Shown: positions 1 through 6,311 of the stretch, one piece after another
Position numbering within the stretch: the stretch's first letter is position 1
Layout: each line of letters begins with the position of its first letter
From: an uncultured Eggerthellaceae bacterium
GTDB taxonomy: Bacteria; Actinomycetota; Coriobacteriia; Coriobacteriales; Eggerthellaceae
DNA: 64,000 nt
Assembly (NCBI GenBank): GCA_910588205.1
Contig: CAJUQK010000001.1
Location: 1-64,000, forward strand
Reading direction: 5' to 3'
Program-made: the position numbers and the translations under genes
The notes under the pieces: generated by a model
The model's input: the letters and a program-made list of their open reading frames with translations, nothing else
The model's database searches: none
Told to the model about the DNA's origin: nothing

Positions 1-339
1 GCCGATAACTCCGGCGCTCGCAAGGTGCAGTGCATCAAGGTCCTGGGCGGCTCGAAGCGCCGCTACGCGGGCCTGGGCGATGTCATCATCTGCAGCGTCA
101 AGGAGGCCATGCCCAATGGTGCCGTGAAGAAGGGCGAGGTCGTTCGTTGCGTCGTCGTTCGCGTGAAGAAGGAAGTTCGTCGCGACGATGGCAGCTACAT
201 CAAGTTCGACCAGAACGCTTGCGTGCTGATCAACACTGACGGCACTCCCCGCGGTACGCGCATCTTCGGGCCCGTGGCCCGTGAGCTGCGCGACAAGCGC
301 TACATGAAGATCGTGTCTTTGGCACCTGAGACGCTTTAG
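1..339 (+). CDS. rplN: 50S ribosomal protein L14 (5' truncated by window edge)
   Basis: This is a large-subunit protein that binds 23S rRNA at the subunit interface. The reading frame is already open at base 1 and begins inside the conserved ADNSGAR segment followed by CIKVLGGSKRRYA, so about 10 N-terminal residues lie outside the window. The C-terminal part runs through to TAG at 337-339 and the family length is otherwise normal. It is the first gene of the spc part of the ribosomal cluster. The rplX ribosome binding site overlaps its stop codon, which suggests coupled translation. Confidence 0.97.
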   Translation, partial: ADNSGARKVQCIKVLGGSKRRYAGLGDVIICSVKEAMPNGAVKKGEVVRCVVVRVKKEVRRDDGSYIKFDQNACVLINTDGTPRGTRIFGPVARELRDKRYMKIVSLAPETL

Positions 340-354
340 GAGGTGTCAAGAGCT

Positions 355-696
355 ATGGCAATGAAGACCCAGACCAAGCACACTGCCCTGAAGGTCCGCA
401 AGGGCGACACCGTTAAGGTGATCGCTGGCAAGGATCGCGGCAAGGAGGGCAAGATCCTCCGCGCTATCCCTGAGACCAATCGCGTGGTGGTGGAGAAGGT
501 CAACATCATGAAGAAGGCGATGCGCCCCACCCAGGCTAACCCCCAAGGTGGCATCTCTTCTGTGGAAGCACCGCTCCATGCCTCTAACGTGATGCTCGTT
601 TGTCCCGCTTGCAAGAAGCCGACCCGCGTCGGCCATCGCATCGAGGATGGCAAGAAGCACCGTACCTGCAAGAAATGCGGCAAGGACATAGATTAG
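355..696 (+). CDS. rplX: 50S ribosomal protein L24
   Basis: L24 is an assembly initiator that binds the 5' end of 23S rRNA. The N-terminal KOW segment is clear (KVRKGDTVKVIAGKDRGKEG). The C-terminal part carries two Cys pairs, C83/C86 and C105/C108, giving a zinc-ribbon-like tail found in some bacterial L24 proteins. An upstream GTG at 343 is in frame, but I place the start at ATG 355: AGGAGGTG (339-345 region) sits 9 nt before it and the resulting N-terminus MAMKTQTKH is typical. It is 113 residues long. Confidence 0.95.
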   Translation: MAMKTQTKHTALKVRKGDTVKVIAGKDRGKEGKILRAIPETNRVVVEKVNIMKKAMRPTQANPQGGISSVEAPLHASNVMLVCPACKKPTRVGHRIEDGKKHRTCKKCGKDID

Positions 697-707
697 TCGG
701 TACATTT

Positions 708-730
708 GGCCCTCAGGAAGCTGAGGGACC
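708..730 (+). promoter_or_regulatory. Stem-loop in the rplX-rplE intergenic leader
   Basis: CCCTCAG (710-716) and CTGAGGG (721-727) are perfect complements around a GAAG loop. The stem extends by GG/CC past a bulged A. It lies 48 nt upstream of the rplE start. In E. coli, S8 represses the spc operon by binding mRNA at the rplE start, so a regulatory role is conceivable here, but no S8-site consensus was confirmed. Confidence 0.45.
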
Positions 731-777
731 TAGGGTCGGAAATCCTGGGTTCAAACCAGCAGAAAGGTTGATGAGAG

Positions 778-1329
778 ATGGCAGATATGCCTCGACTCAA
801 AGAGAAGTACAACAAGGAGATAGCTTCACAGCTGAAGAAGGATCTTGAGATCCAGAACGTCATGGATGTTCCGAAGCTCTCCAAGGTGGTCGTGAACATG
901 GGCGTTGGCGCTGCCGCGGGAGACGCGAAGCTCTTGGACGCTGCCATGAACGACATGCGCGTCATCACCGGCCAGCAGCCCATGGTGACTCGGGCCAAGA
1001 AGTCCATCGCAGGGTTCCATATCCGCGAGGGACAGGCCATCGGATGCAAGGTCACCTTGCGTGGTGACAGGATGTGGGAGTTCGTGGATCGCCTCCTGGC
1101 TACCGCCATCCCCCGCGTCCGTGACTTCCGCGGCTTGTCCACGAAGAGCTTTGACGGTCGCGGCAACTACTCCATGGGCGTGACCGAACAGCTGATCTTC
1201 CCTGAGGTCGATTACGATAAGATCGATCGCACTCGTGGCATGGATATCACCGTGGTCACCACCGCTAAGGAAGATGAGCACGCGCTTGCGCTCTTGCGCG
1301 CCCTCGGGTTCCCGTTCAAGAGCGAATAG
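778..1329 (+). CDS. rplE: 50S ribosomal protein L5
   Basis: L5 binds 5S rRNA and contacts the P-site tRNA in the central protuberance. The protein is 183 residues, standard length. It contains the hallmark blocks KVVVNMGVGAA near residue 40, QQPMVTRAKKSIAGFH near 70 and GVTEQLIFPEVDYDK near 140. The ATG at 778 is preceded by AAAGG and GAGAG sequences. It lies between rplX and rpsN, as in most bacterial spc operons. Confidence 0.97.
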   Translation: MADMPRLKEKYNKEIASQLKKDLEIQNVMDVPKLSKVVVNMGVGAAAGDAKLLDAAMNDMRVITGQQPMVTRAKKSIAGFHIREGQAIGCKVTLRGDRMWEFVDRLLATAIPRVRDFRGLSTKSFDGRGNYSMGVTEQLIFPEVDYDKIDRTRGMDITVVTTAKEDEHALALLRALGFPFKSE

Positions 1330-1362
1330 CCGGACAGCTTACAGAGGAAAGAAGGAACAGGC

Positions 1363-1548
1363 ATGGCAAAGAAATCCATGATCGCTAAGGCGAAGAGGGA
1401 GCCGAAGTATTCCACCCGTCAGCACAACCGCTGCAGTCGGTGTGGACGTCCCCGCGCCTATTACCGCAAGTTCGGCATCTGCCGGATCTGCCTGCGTGAG
1501 CTGGCAAACAAGGGTCAGCTGCCAGGCGTTACGAAATCCTCCTGGTAG
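1363..1548 (+). CDS. rpsN: 30S ribosomal protein S14, zinc-binding type Z
   Basis: This is a small-subunit head protein. At 61 residues it is the short, zinc-dependent (C+) form, with Cys pairs C24/C27 and C40/C43 around the segment RAYYRKFGICR. The longer zinc-independent S14 of many Actinomycetota and Proteobacteria is about 101 residues, so this cell depends on zinc for S14 unless a paralogue exists elsewhere. GAGGAAAGAAGGAACAGGC precedes the ATG. Confidence 0.97.
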   Translation: MAKKSMIAKAKREPKYSTRQHNRCSRCGRPRAYYRKFGICRICLRELANKGQLPGVTKSSW

Positions 1549-1570
1549 GATCTCATCATCTTGGTTCCTG

Positions 1571-1616
1571 CATGCCAGGCGAGGGCGCTATGGGTGCTCA
1601 GGTTCGAACCGGCATG
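1571..1616 (+). promoter_or_regulatory. Inverted repeat in the rpsN-rpsH leader
   Basis: CATGCC (1571-1576) pairs with GGCATG (1611-1616). Directly inside the right arm is the 10-bp palindrome GGTTCGAACC (1601-1610). The T-arm-like look of GGTTCGAACC is misleading, because no acceptor, D or anticodon stems fit. It could shape the rpsH (S8) leader; the function is unknown. Confidence 0.3.
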
Positions 1617-1651
1617 TATGACAGGCAAGCGAGTTTAAGGAGAAGCTCAAC

Positions 1652-2050
1652 ATGACAATGACCGATCCTATTGCAGATATGCTTACGCGGCTGCGTAATG
1701 CTCAGACTGCAGGTCATGAGACGGTGTCGATGCCCACGAGCAAGAAGCTGGTGGAGATCGCCCGCATCATGGACAAGGAAGGCTACATCCAAGGCTATGA
1801 GGTGATCGATGGATCCCCTCGCGGCACGCTGGAGCTTACGCTCAAGTACGGGCCGAAGAAAGAGAAGATCATCAAGGGTATCAAGCGCATCTCCAAGCCC
1901 GGTCTTCGCATCTATGCGGGCAAAGAGGATCTACCCCGCGTTCTGGGCGGTCTGGGCACCGCCATCATATCCACTTCGAGCGGCGTCATGACGGACCGCG
2001 ATGCACGCAAGGCGGGCATCGGCGGCGAGGTCATCGCCTACATCTGGTAG
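1652..2050 (+). CDS. rpsH: 30S ribosomal protein S8
   Basis: S8 is a primary 16S rRNA-binding protein and, in E. coli, the translational repressor of this operon. It has 132 residues. It starts MTMTDPIADMLTRLRNA and ends with the conserved STSSGVMTDRDARKAGIGGEVIAYIW block. ATG 1652 follows AAGGAGAAGC; a second ATG lies two codons downstream. rplF follows after 15 nt. Confidence 0.97.
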   Translation: MTMTDPIADMLTRLRNAQTAGHETVSMPTSKKLVEIARIMDKEGYIQGYEVIDGSPRGTLELTLKYGPKKEKIIKGIKRISKPGLRIYAGKEDLPRVLGGLGTAIISTSSGVMTDRDARKAGIGGEVIAYIW

Positions 2051-2065
2051 AAGGGAGAGATAAGC

Positions 2066-2605
2066 ATGAGCCGTATCGGCAAGATGCCCGTGGTCGTCCC
2101 TTCTGGAGTGGAAGTGAAGATCGACGGGAGCACTGTTACCGTTAAGGGCAAGAAGGGGGAGCTGACGCGCACCTTCCAGCCTACTATGATCATCAAGCAG
2201 GAGGGCGAAGAGCTCCTCATCACCCCTGCTGACGAAGAGCGTCAGACCAACGCCTACTGGGGCCTTACGCGTTCCCTGCTGCACAACATGGTAGAGGGCG
2301 TCTCTGAGGGCTTCGTCAAGAAGCTGGAGCTCGTGGGCGTAGGCTATCGTGCCACCCTCAAGGGTCGTGATCTGGAGATGCAGCTTGGTTTCTCCCATCC
2401 TGTCCTGGTGAAGGCTCCCGAGGGTATCACCTTCGAAGTGCCCTCTCAGAACGAGATCATCGTTTCCGGTGCCTCGAAAGAGCAGGTGGGGCAGGTGGCC
2501 GCCGACATCCGCAAGTGGCGCAAGCCGGAACCCTACAAGGGCAAAGGTATTCGCTACGAGGGTGAGTACGTACGTCGCAAGGCTGGCAAGGCCGGCAAGG
2601 AATAA
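2066..2605 (+). CDS. rplF: 50S ribosomal protein L6
   Basis: L6 is a 23S rRNA-binding protein near the GTPase-associated centre. It has 179 residues, with the two tandem L6 domains. It starts MSRIGKMPVVVPSGVEV, and the C-terminal signature KPEPYKGKGIRYEGEYVRRKAGK is present in pieces typical of the family. It has an AAGGGAGAGATAAGC ribosome binding site. The gap to rplR is 36 nt. Confidence 0.97.
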   Translation: MSRIGKMPVVVPSGVEVKIDGSTVTVKGKKGELTRTFQPTMIIKQEGEELLITPADEERQTNAYWGLTRSLLHNMVEGVSEGFVKKLELVGVGYRATLKGRDLEMQLGFSHPVLVKAPEGITFEVPSQNEIIVSGASKEQVGQVAADIRKWRKPEPYKGKGIRYEGEYVRRKAGKAGKE

Positions 2606-2641
2606 GCTTCGATCGCTGGCAATTTCGAAAGGGAATCGAAC

Positions 2642-3013
2642 ATGCAGAAATCTGTTCTCAAGCGCCAGAAGGGACTTGCCCGCCGTCATCGTCGCGTTCG
2701 TGGCAAGGTTACTGGCACAGCAGCGCGTCCGCGTCTTTGCGTGACCCGCTCCAACAACAATATCTATGCACAGGTCATCGACGACGTGGCCCGCAAGACC
2801 ATCGTCGGTGCCTCCACGATGGGTGCCGCCTTCAAGGAGAGCGGCCTCAAGCCGAGCAATGTGGAAGGTGCAGCCAAACTGGGGAATATCATCGGAGCCA
2901 TGGCTATGGAAGCCGGCATCACCGAGGTCGTCTTCGACCGCGGCGGCAATCTTTACCATGGACGTGTGAAGGCCGTGGCAGACGGCGCCCGCGAAGCGGG
3001 ACTCAAGTTCTAG
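2642..3013 (+). CDS. rplR: 50S ribosomal protein L18
   Basis: L18 binds 5S rRNA together with L5. It has 123 residues, with a basic N-terminus (RQKGLARRHRRVRGK) followed by RPRLCVTRSNNNIYAQVIDD and the C-terminal block VVFDRGGNLYHGRVKAVADG. The ATG follows GAAAGGGAATCGAAC. rpsE follows after 16 nt. Confidence 0.97.
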   Translation: MQKSVLKRQKGLARRHRRVRGKVTGTAARPRLCVTRSNNNIYAQVIDDVARKTIVGASTMGAAFKESGLKPSNVEGAAKLGNIIGAMAMEAGITEVVFDRGGNLYHGRVKAVADGAREAGLKF

Positions 3014-3029
3014 AAGGGATCATAAGCAC

Positions 3030-3551
3030 ATGGCTCGTAAACAACAGGAAAAAGCAGTACCGGAGCTCGAAGAGCGCGTCGTTGCCATCAATCGAGTCTC
3101 CAAGACCGTCAAGGGCGGCCGTCGCATGCAGCTGACTGCTCTGGTGGTCGTAGGCGACGGCAAGGGCAAGGTTGGCGTGGGTCTGGGCAAGTCCCAGGAG
3201 GTCCCCAATGCCATCAAGAAGGGCACCGAAGACGCCAAAAAGAACATGTTCACGGTCCCGGTCACTGATGAGGGTTCAGTGCCCCATGAGATCATCGGCG
3301 AATTCGGTGCTGGCCGCGTTCTCATCAAGCCGGCTGTTCCCGGTACTGGTGTCATGGCTGGCGGCCCGGTCCGCGCCATCATGGAGCTGGCGGGGGTCAA
3401 GAACGTCATCACCAAGTCTCTGGGCACCAGCAACGCCATGAACATCGTGAAGGCAGCCGCTGAGGGCTTGAAAGCCATGGAAAGCCCCGAGCAAGTCGCT
3501 GCTCGTCGCGGTGTCACGGTTGACGAGATGTTCGGCCGGAAGGAGAAGTAG
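3030..3551 (+). CDS. rpsE: 30S ribosomal protein S5
   Basis: S5 is a decoding-fidelity protein at the mRNA entry site. It has 173 residues. The N-terminal dsRBD-like domain shows VVAINRVSKTVKGGRRM and ALVVVGDGKGKVGVGLGK, and the C-terminal domain shows GTGVMAGGPVRAIMELAGV and SLGTSNAMNIVKA. Its stop is 3 nt from the rpmD ATG, indicating translational coupling. Confidence 0.97.
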   Translation: MARKQQEKAVPELEERVVAINRVSKTVKGGRRMQLTALVVVGDGKGKVGVGLGKSQEVPNAIKKGTEDAKKNMFTVPVTDEGSVPHEIIGEFGAGRVLIKPAVPGTGVMAGGPVRAIMELAGVKNVITKSLGTSNAMNIVKAAAEGLKAMESPEQVAARRGVTVDEMFGRKEK

Positions 3552-3554
3552 AAG

Positions 3555-3740
3555 ATGGCTGAGAAGAAGCTGCGCGTCACCCAGGTCAAGAGCCAGATTC
3601 GCAGGCCTGCTGACCAGGATAAGACGCTTCGAGCGATGGGCCTGGGGCGCATCGGAAAAACCAAAGAGCTGACCGATAACGAGAGCGTCCGTGGGATGAT
3701 CTTCAAGGTCAAGCATCTTATCGAGGTAGAAGAGATCTAG
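3555..3740 (+). CDS. rpmD: 50S ribosomal protein L30
   Basis: This is a small large-subunit protein of 61 residues, the bacterial length. The family core KSQIRRPADQDKTLRAMGL is followed by VRGMIFKVKHLIEVEE. The AGAAGATGG context places its start 3 nt after the rpsE stop. A 60-nt gap with a small stem (CCTGG 3767-3771 / CCAGG 3777-3781) separates it from rplO. Confidence 0.95.
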   Translation: MAEKKLRVTQVKSQIRRPADQDKTLRAMGLGRIGKTKELTDNESVRGMIFKVKHLIEVEEI

Positions 3741-3800
3741 AGTACGCATTCTGAGCACAAGCGAGTCCTGGCAAACCCAGGGCGAAAGGAAGGTTAGATC

Positions 3801-4250
3801 ATGGAGATCAAAGATCTGAAGCCAGCGGCAGGTTCTACGAAGCCGCGCAAGCGAGTGGGCCGCGGTCCTGCATCTGGCACCGGCAAGACCGCCGGTCGTG
3901 GCCTGAACGGTCAGAAGTCCCGTTCCGGCGGTGGCAAGGGTGCAGGCTTCGAGGGTGGCCAGACACCTCTGGCTCGCAGGCTCCCGAAGCTGCCAGGCTT
4001 TCGCAATCCCAACCGTGTCGAGTACAAGGCCGTGAACGTCTCTCGCCTAGATGCCAAGTTCGAGGCAGGGGATGTGGTAGACGGTGAGAGCCTCAAGGCC
4101 AAGGGCATCATCAAGAAGATGGATGAGCCTGTGAAGATCCTGGGTGATGGTGAGATCACGAAAGCGCTCACCATCAAAGTGGAGAAGATCTCCGCCTCTG
4201 CGAGGCGTAAGATCGAAGCAGCCGGAGGAAAGGTCGAAGAGCCTTGCTAA
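3801..4250 (+). CDS. rplO: 50S ribosomal protein L15
   Basis: L15 is a late-assembly 23S rRNA-binding protein. It has 149 residues. The glycine-rich extended N-terminus (RVGRGPASGTGKTAGRG, GQKSRSGGGKGAGFEGGQ) and the C-terminal globular domain are both present. The start follows GAAAGGAAGG. The last codons overlap the secY TTG start, so SecY translation is probably coupled to L15. Confidence 0.97.
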   Translation: MEIKDLKPAAGSTKPRKRVGRGPASGTGKTAGRGLNGQKSRSGGGKGAGFEGGQTPLARRLPKLPGFRNPNRVEYKAVNVSRLDAKFEAGDVVDGESLKAKGIIKKMDEPVKILGDGEITKALTIKVEKISASARRKIEAAGGKVEEPC

Positions 4251-5527
4251 GCTCATTAGTCGATGCGTTCAAGATTCCAGAGCTGAGGAAGAAGCTCCTC
4301 TTCACACTGGCTATCTTGGCGCTGTACAGGTTCGGTGCTTATGTTCCCGTACCTGGTATCCCGTTTCATGAGTTCGCCACGGCCTACGAGTCCTCAGGGG
4401 TGGCCATGAGCATGCTGGACCTCTTCACAGGTGGCGCGCTCTCGAACTTCTCGGTGTTCTCGCTGGGTATCATGCCCTACATCACTGCTTCCATCATCAT
4501 GCAGCTGATGCAAGGTGTCATCCCCGCTGTGGGCCGTTGGGCCAAGGAGGGGGATTCTGGCAGGAAGAAGATCACTCAGGTCACGCGTTATCTGACGCTG
4601 GGCCTCGGTCTCATCAACGCCATCGGATACCTCCTCTTGTTCCAGTCTCCCACCTACGGGGTGCAATTCCCTGACAGTGAGGTGCCGAACTGGGTGACCA
4701 GCATCGTGATCGTGTTCACGCTGGTGGCAGGTACGGCATTCATCATGTGGATGGGCGAGCTCATCACCCAGCGTGGCGTAGGCAACGGCATGTCGCTGAT
4801 CATCTTCTTGAGCATCATGTCCGGTGTTCCCTCGGCCATCTTCTCATCCATCAATCTCACGGCTGACCTGGGTATGGGCATTGCCGTTACCATCCTCATC
4901 CTGGCGGTGGTGATAGCCTGCATCCCGCTCATCATCTTCGTGGAGCGGGCCCAGAGGCGCATTCCGGTGAACTACGCGAAGCGTGTTCAGGGCCGTAAGA
5001 TGATGGGTGGCCAGAATACCTACATTCCACTGAAGGTCAATGCTGCTGGTGTCATCCCCATCATCTTCGCCAGCTGCATCCTGTATCTGCCAGCCCAGCT
5101 GGCAGCTATCTTCAATGTGGATTGGTTGACTGCTTTCGCTGATGCCTGCACTACCGGTTGGGTGAACTGGCTGTTGACGCTCTTGCTCATCGTCTTCTTC
5201 GCCTACTTCTACACCTCTATGGTGTTCAACCCCGAAGAGACGGCTGACAACATCCGGAAGCAGGGTGGCTTCATCCCAGGGGTGAGGCCGGGTTCGGCAA
5301 CGGTGCAGTACATCAAGAATACGCTGCGGCGCATCACCCTTCCGGGCGGCTTGTTCATCGCGGTGATCGCCGTGGTTCCCACGATCATCTTCTTCTTCAC
5401 GAACAACCAATTGATCCAGTCGTTCGGTGGCACCTCCATTCTCATCATGATCGGCGTTGCACTCGACACCATGAGCAAGGTGGAGAGCCAGTTGAAGATG
5501 TACAACTACGACGGTTTCTTCAAATAA
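4244..5527 (+). CDS. secY: Preprotein translocase channel subunit SecY
   Basis: SecY is the membrane channel of the Sec system and handles secretion and membrane-protein insertion with SecE/SecG/SecA. It has 427 residues, with ten predicted membrane spans. Visible motifs are the plug region after span 1, RGVGNGMSLIIF in the middle and GVRPGSATVQYIKNTLRRITLPG near residue 350 in pieces. The start is TTG at 4244, overlapping the rplO stop at 4248-4250. The upstream GGAGGAAAGG (4224-4233) serves as the binding site. No ATG lies near the correct N-terminus. Confidence 0.96.
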   Translation: MLSSLVDAFKIPELRKKLLFTLAILALYRFGAYVPVPGIPFHEFATAYESSGVAMSMLDLFTGGALSNFSVFSLGIMPYITASIIMQLMQGVIPAVGRWAKEGDSGRKKITQVTRYLTLGLGLINAIGYLLLFQSPTYGVQFPDSEVPNWVTSIVIVFTLVAGTAFIMWMGELITQRGVGNGMSLIIFLSIMSGVPSAIFSSINLTADLGMGIAVTILILAVVIACIPLIIFVERAQRRIPVNYAKRVQGRKMMGGQNTYIPLKVNAAGVIPIIFASCILYLPAQLAAIFNVDWLTAFADACTTGWVNWLLTLLLIVFFAYFYTSMVFNPEETADNIRKQGGFIPGVRPGSATVQYIKNTLRRITLPGGLFIAVIAVVPTIIFFFTNNQLIQSFGGTSILIMIGVALDTMSKVESQLKMYNYDGFFK

Positions 5528-5570
5528 GGGATTTCATTCGAAGAAACGTGGCATCGTGGGAATCCTCGCT

Positions 5571-5595
5571 CCTTTTGCTGGATCCCAGCAAAAGG
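5571..5595 (+). promoter_or_regulatory. Perfect 11-bp hairpin between secY and adk
   Basis: CCTTTTGCTGG (5571-5581) and CCAGCAAAAGG (5585-5595) are exact complements with a 3-nt ATC turn. No U-tract follows, so it is not a canonical terminator. It sits 20 nt before the adk ATG, just upstream of the ribosome binding site AGAAAGGA. An mRNA-processing or stability element, or an attenuator that tunes adk relative to secY, is plausible. Confidence 0.6.
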
Positions 5596-5615
5596 TGTTC
5601 TAGAAAGGATACGGA

Positions 5616-6242
5616 ATGAATATCGTTTTGCTCGGAGCGCCGGGGGCAGGGAAGGGTACTCAAGCGGCCAAGCTGGTCGAAGACGAGGGTCTGTGCCATA
5701 TCTCCACCGGTGACATCCTCCGCCAGGCAGTAAAGGACCAGACAGAGCTGGGACTCAAGGCCAAGGCGTTCATGGATGCCGGCGATCTGGTACCTGATGA
5801 GCTCATCATCGATCTCATGAAGGAGCGCATCCAGCAACCGGATACAGCTAAGGGCGTCATCTTGGATGGCTTCCCGCGTACGACCACCCAGGCTGTAGCG
5901 TTGGATGCCATGTTGCAAGATCTCAGCAGGCCGCTGGATGCAGCCTTGCTCATCGACGTTGACCCTGAGGTCATCGTGGCGCGTCTGAGCTCTCGGCGCA
6001 TGTGTCGGGAGTGTGGGCATATCGGCACCGCTTCTGATGCGGCATGCCCTGCCTGTGGCGGTGAGATGTATCAGCGTGATGACGACAACGAGGCCACTGT
6101 GCGCAATCGCCTGGAGGTCTATGAGAAGTCCACAAGTCCGCTGATAGATTACTACCGTGGCTGTGAGCTCCTGGTCACCATCGATGGTGATCGCGACCCT
6201 GAGGTGGTCTATGCTGACGTGAAGGGTGCTTTGGGTCTGTAG
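5616..6242 (+). CDS. adk: Adenylate kinase, zinc-lid form
   Basis: It converts AMP + ATP to 2 ADP in the cytosol. It has 208 residues. The P-loop GAPGAGKGT (residues 7-15), the AMP-binding DGFPRT segment and the LID are present. The LID carries four cysteines, C130/C133 and C144/C147, so it is the long, zinc-binding type usual in Gram-positives. The N-terminal LGAPGAGKGTQA and the GDILR motif fit. It is the last gene of this ribosomal transcript; a strong terminator follows 22 nt after the stop. The methionine aminopeptidase gene that commonly follows is absent. Confidence 0.97.
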   Translation: MNIVLLGAPGAGKGTQAAKLVEDEGLCHISTGDILRQAVKDQTELGLKAKAFMDAGDLVPDELIIDLMKERIQQPDTAKGVILDGFPRTTTQAVALDAMLQDLSRPLDAALLIDVDPEVIVARLSSRRMCRECGHIGTASDAACPACGGEMYQRDDDNEATVRNRLEVYEKSTSPLIDYYRGCELLVTIDGDRDPEVVYADVKGALGL

Positions 6243-6264
6243 ACCGGTTCTTGTGCCCTTTGAA

Positions 6265-6296
6265 GCCCGCACCTGCCTGGCTGGTGCGGGCTTTTT
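6265..6296 (+). terminator. Rho-independent terminator after adk
   Basis: The perfect 9-bp stem GCCCGCACC (6265-6273) / GGTGCGGGC (6283-6291) has a 9-nt loop and is followed by TTTTT (6292-6296). It ends the rplN-adk transcript and explains why the next gene needs its own promoter. Confidence 0.9.
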
Positions 6297-6299
6297 ATC

Positions 6300-6305
6300 T
6301 ATAAT
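6300..6305 (+). promoter_or_regulatory. Candidate -10 element for a leaderless transcript
   Basis: TATAAT matches the sigma-70-type -10 consensus at all six positions and ends 6 nt before the ATG at 6312. A start site 6-7 nt downstream of the -10 would fall on the ATG itself. No Shine-Dalgarno sequence is present before that ATG. The -35 region overlaps the adk terminator and is a poor match, so this is an inference from the -10 alone. Confidence 0.45.
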
Positions 6306-6311
6306 CAGCCT

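Noticed and set aside
748..762. CTGGGTTCAAACCAG resembling a tRNA T-loop
   Set aside because: The surrounding 80 bases cannot fold as a tRNA and the element sits in a ribosomal-protein leader.
1601..1610. GGTTCGAACC resembling a tRNA T-arm
   Set aside because: No acceptor, D-arm or anticodon stem can be drawn around it; it is a plain palindrome in the rpsH leader.
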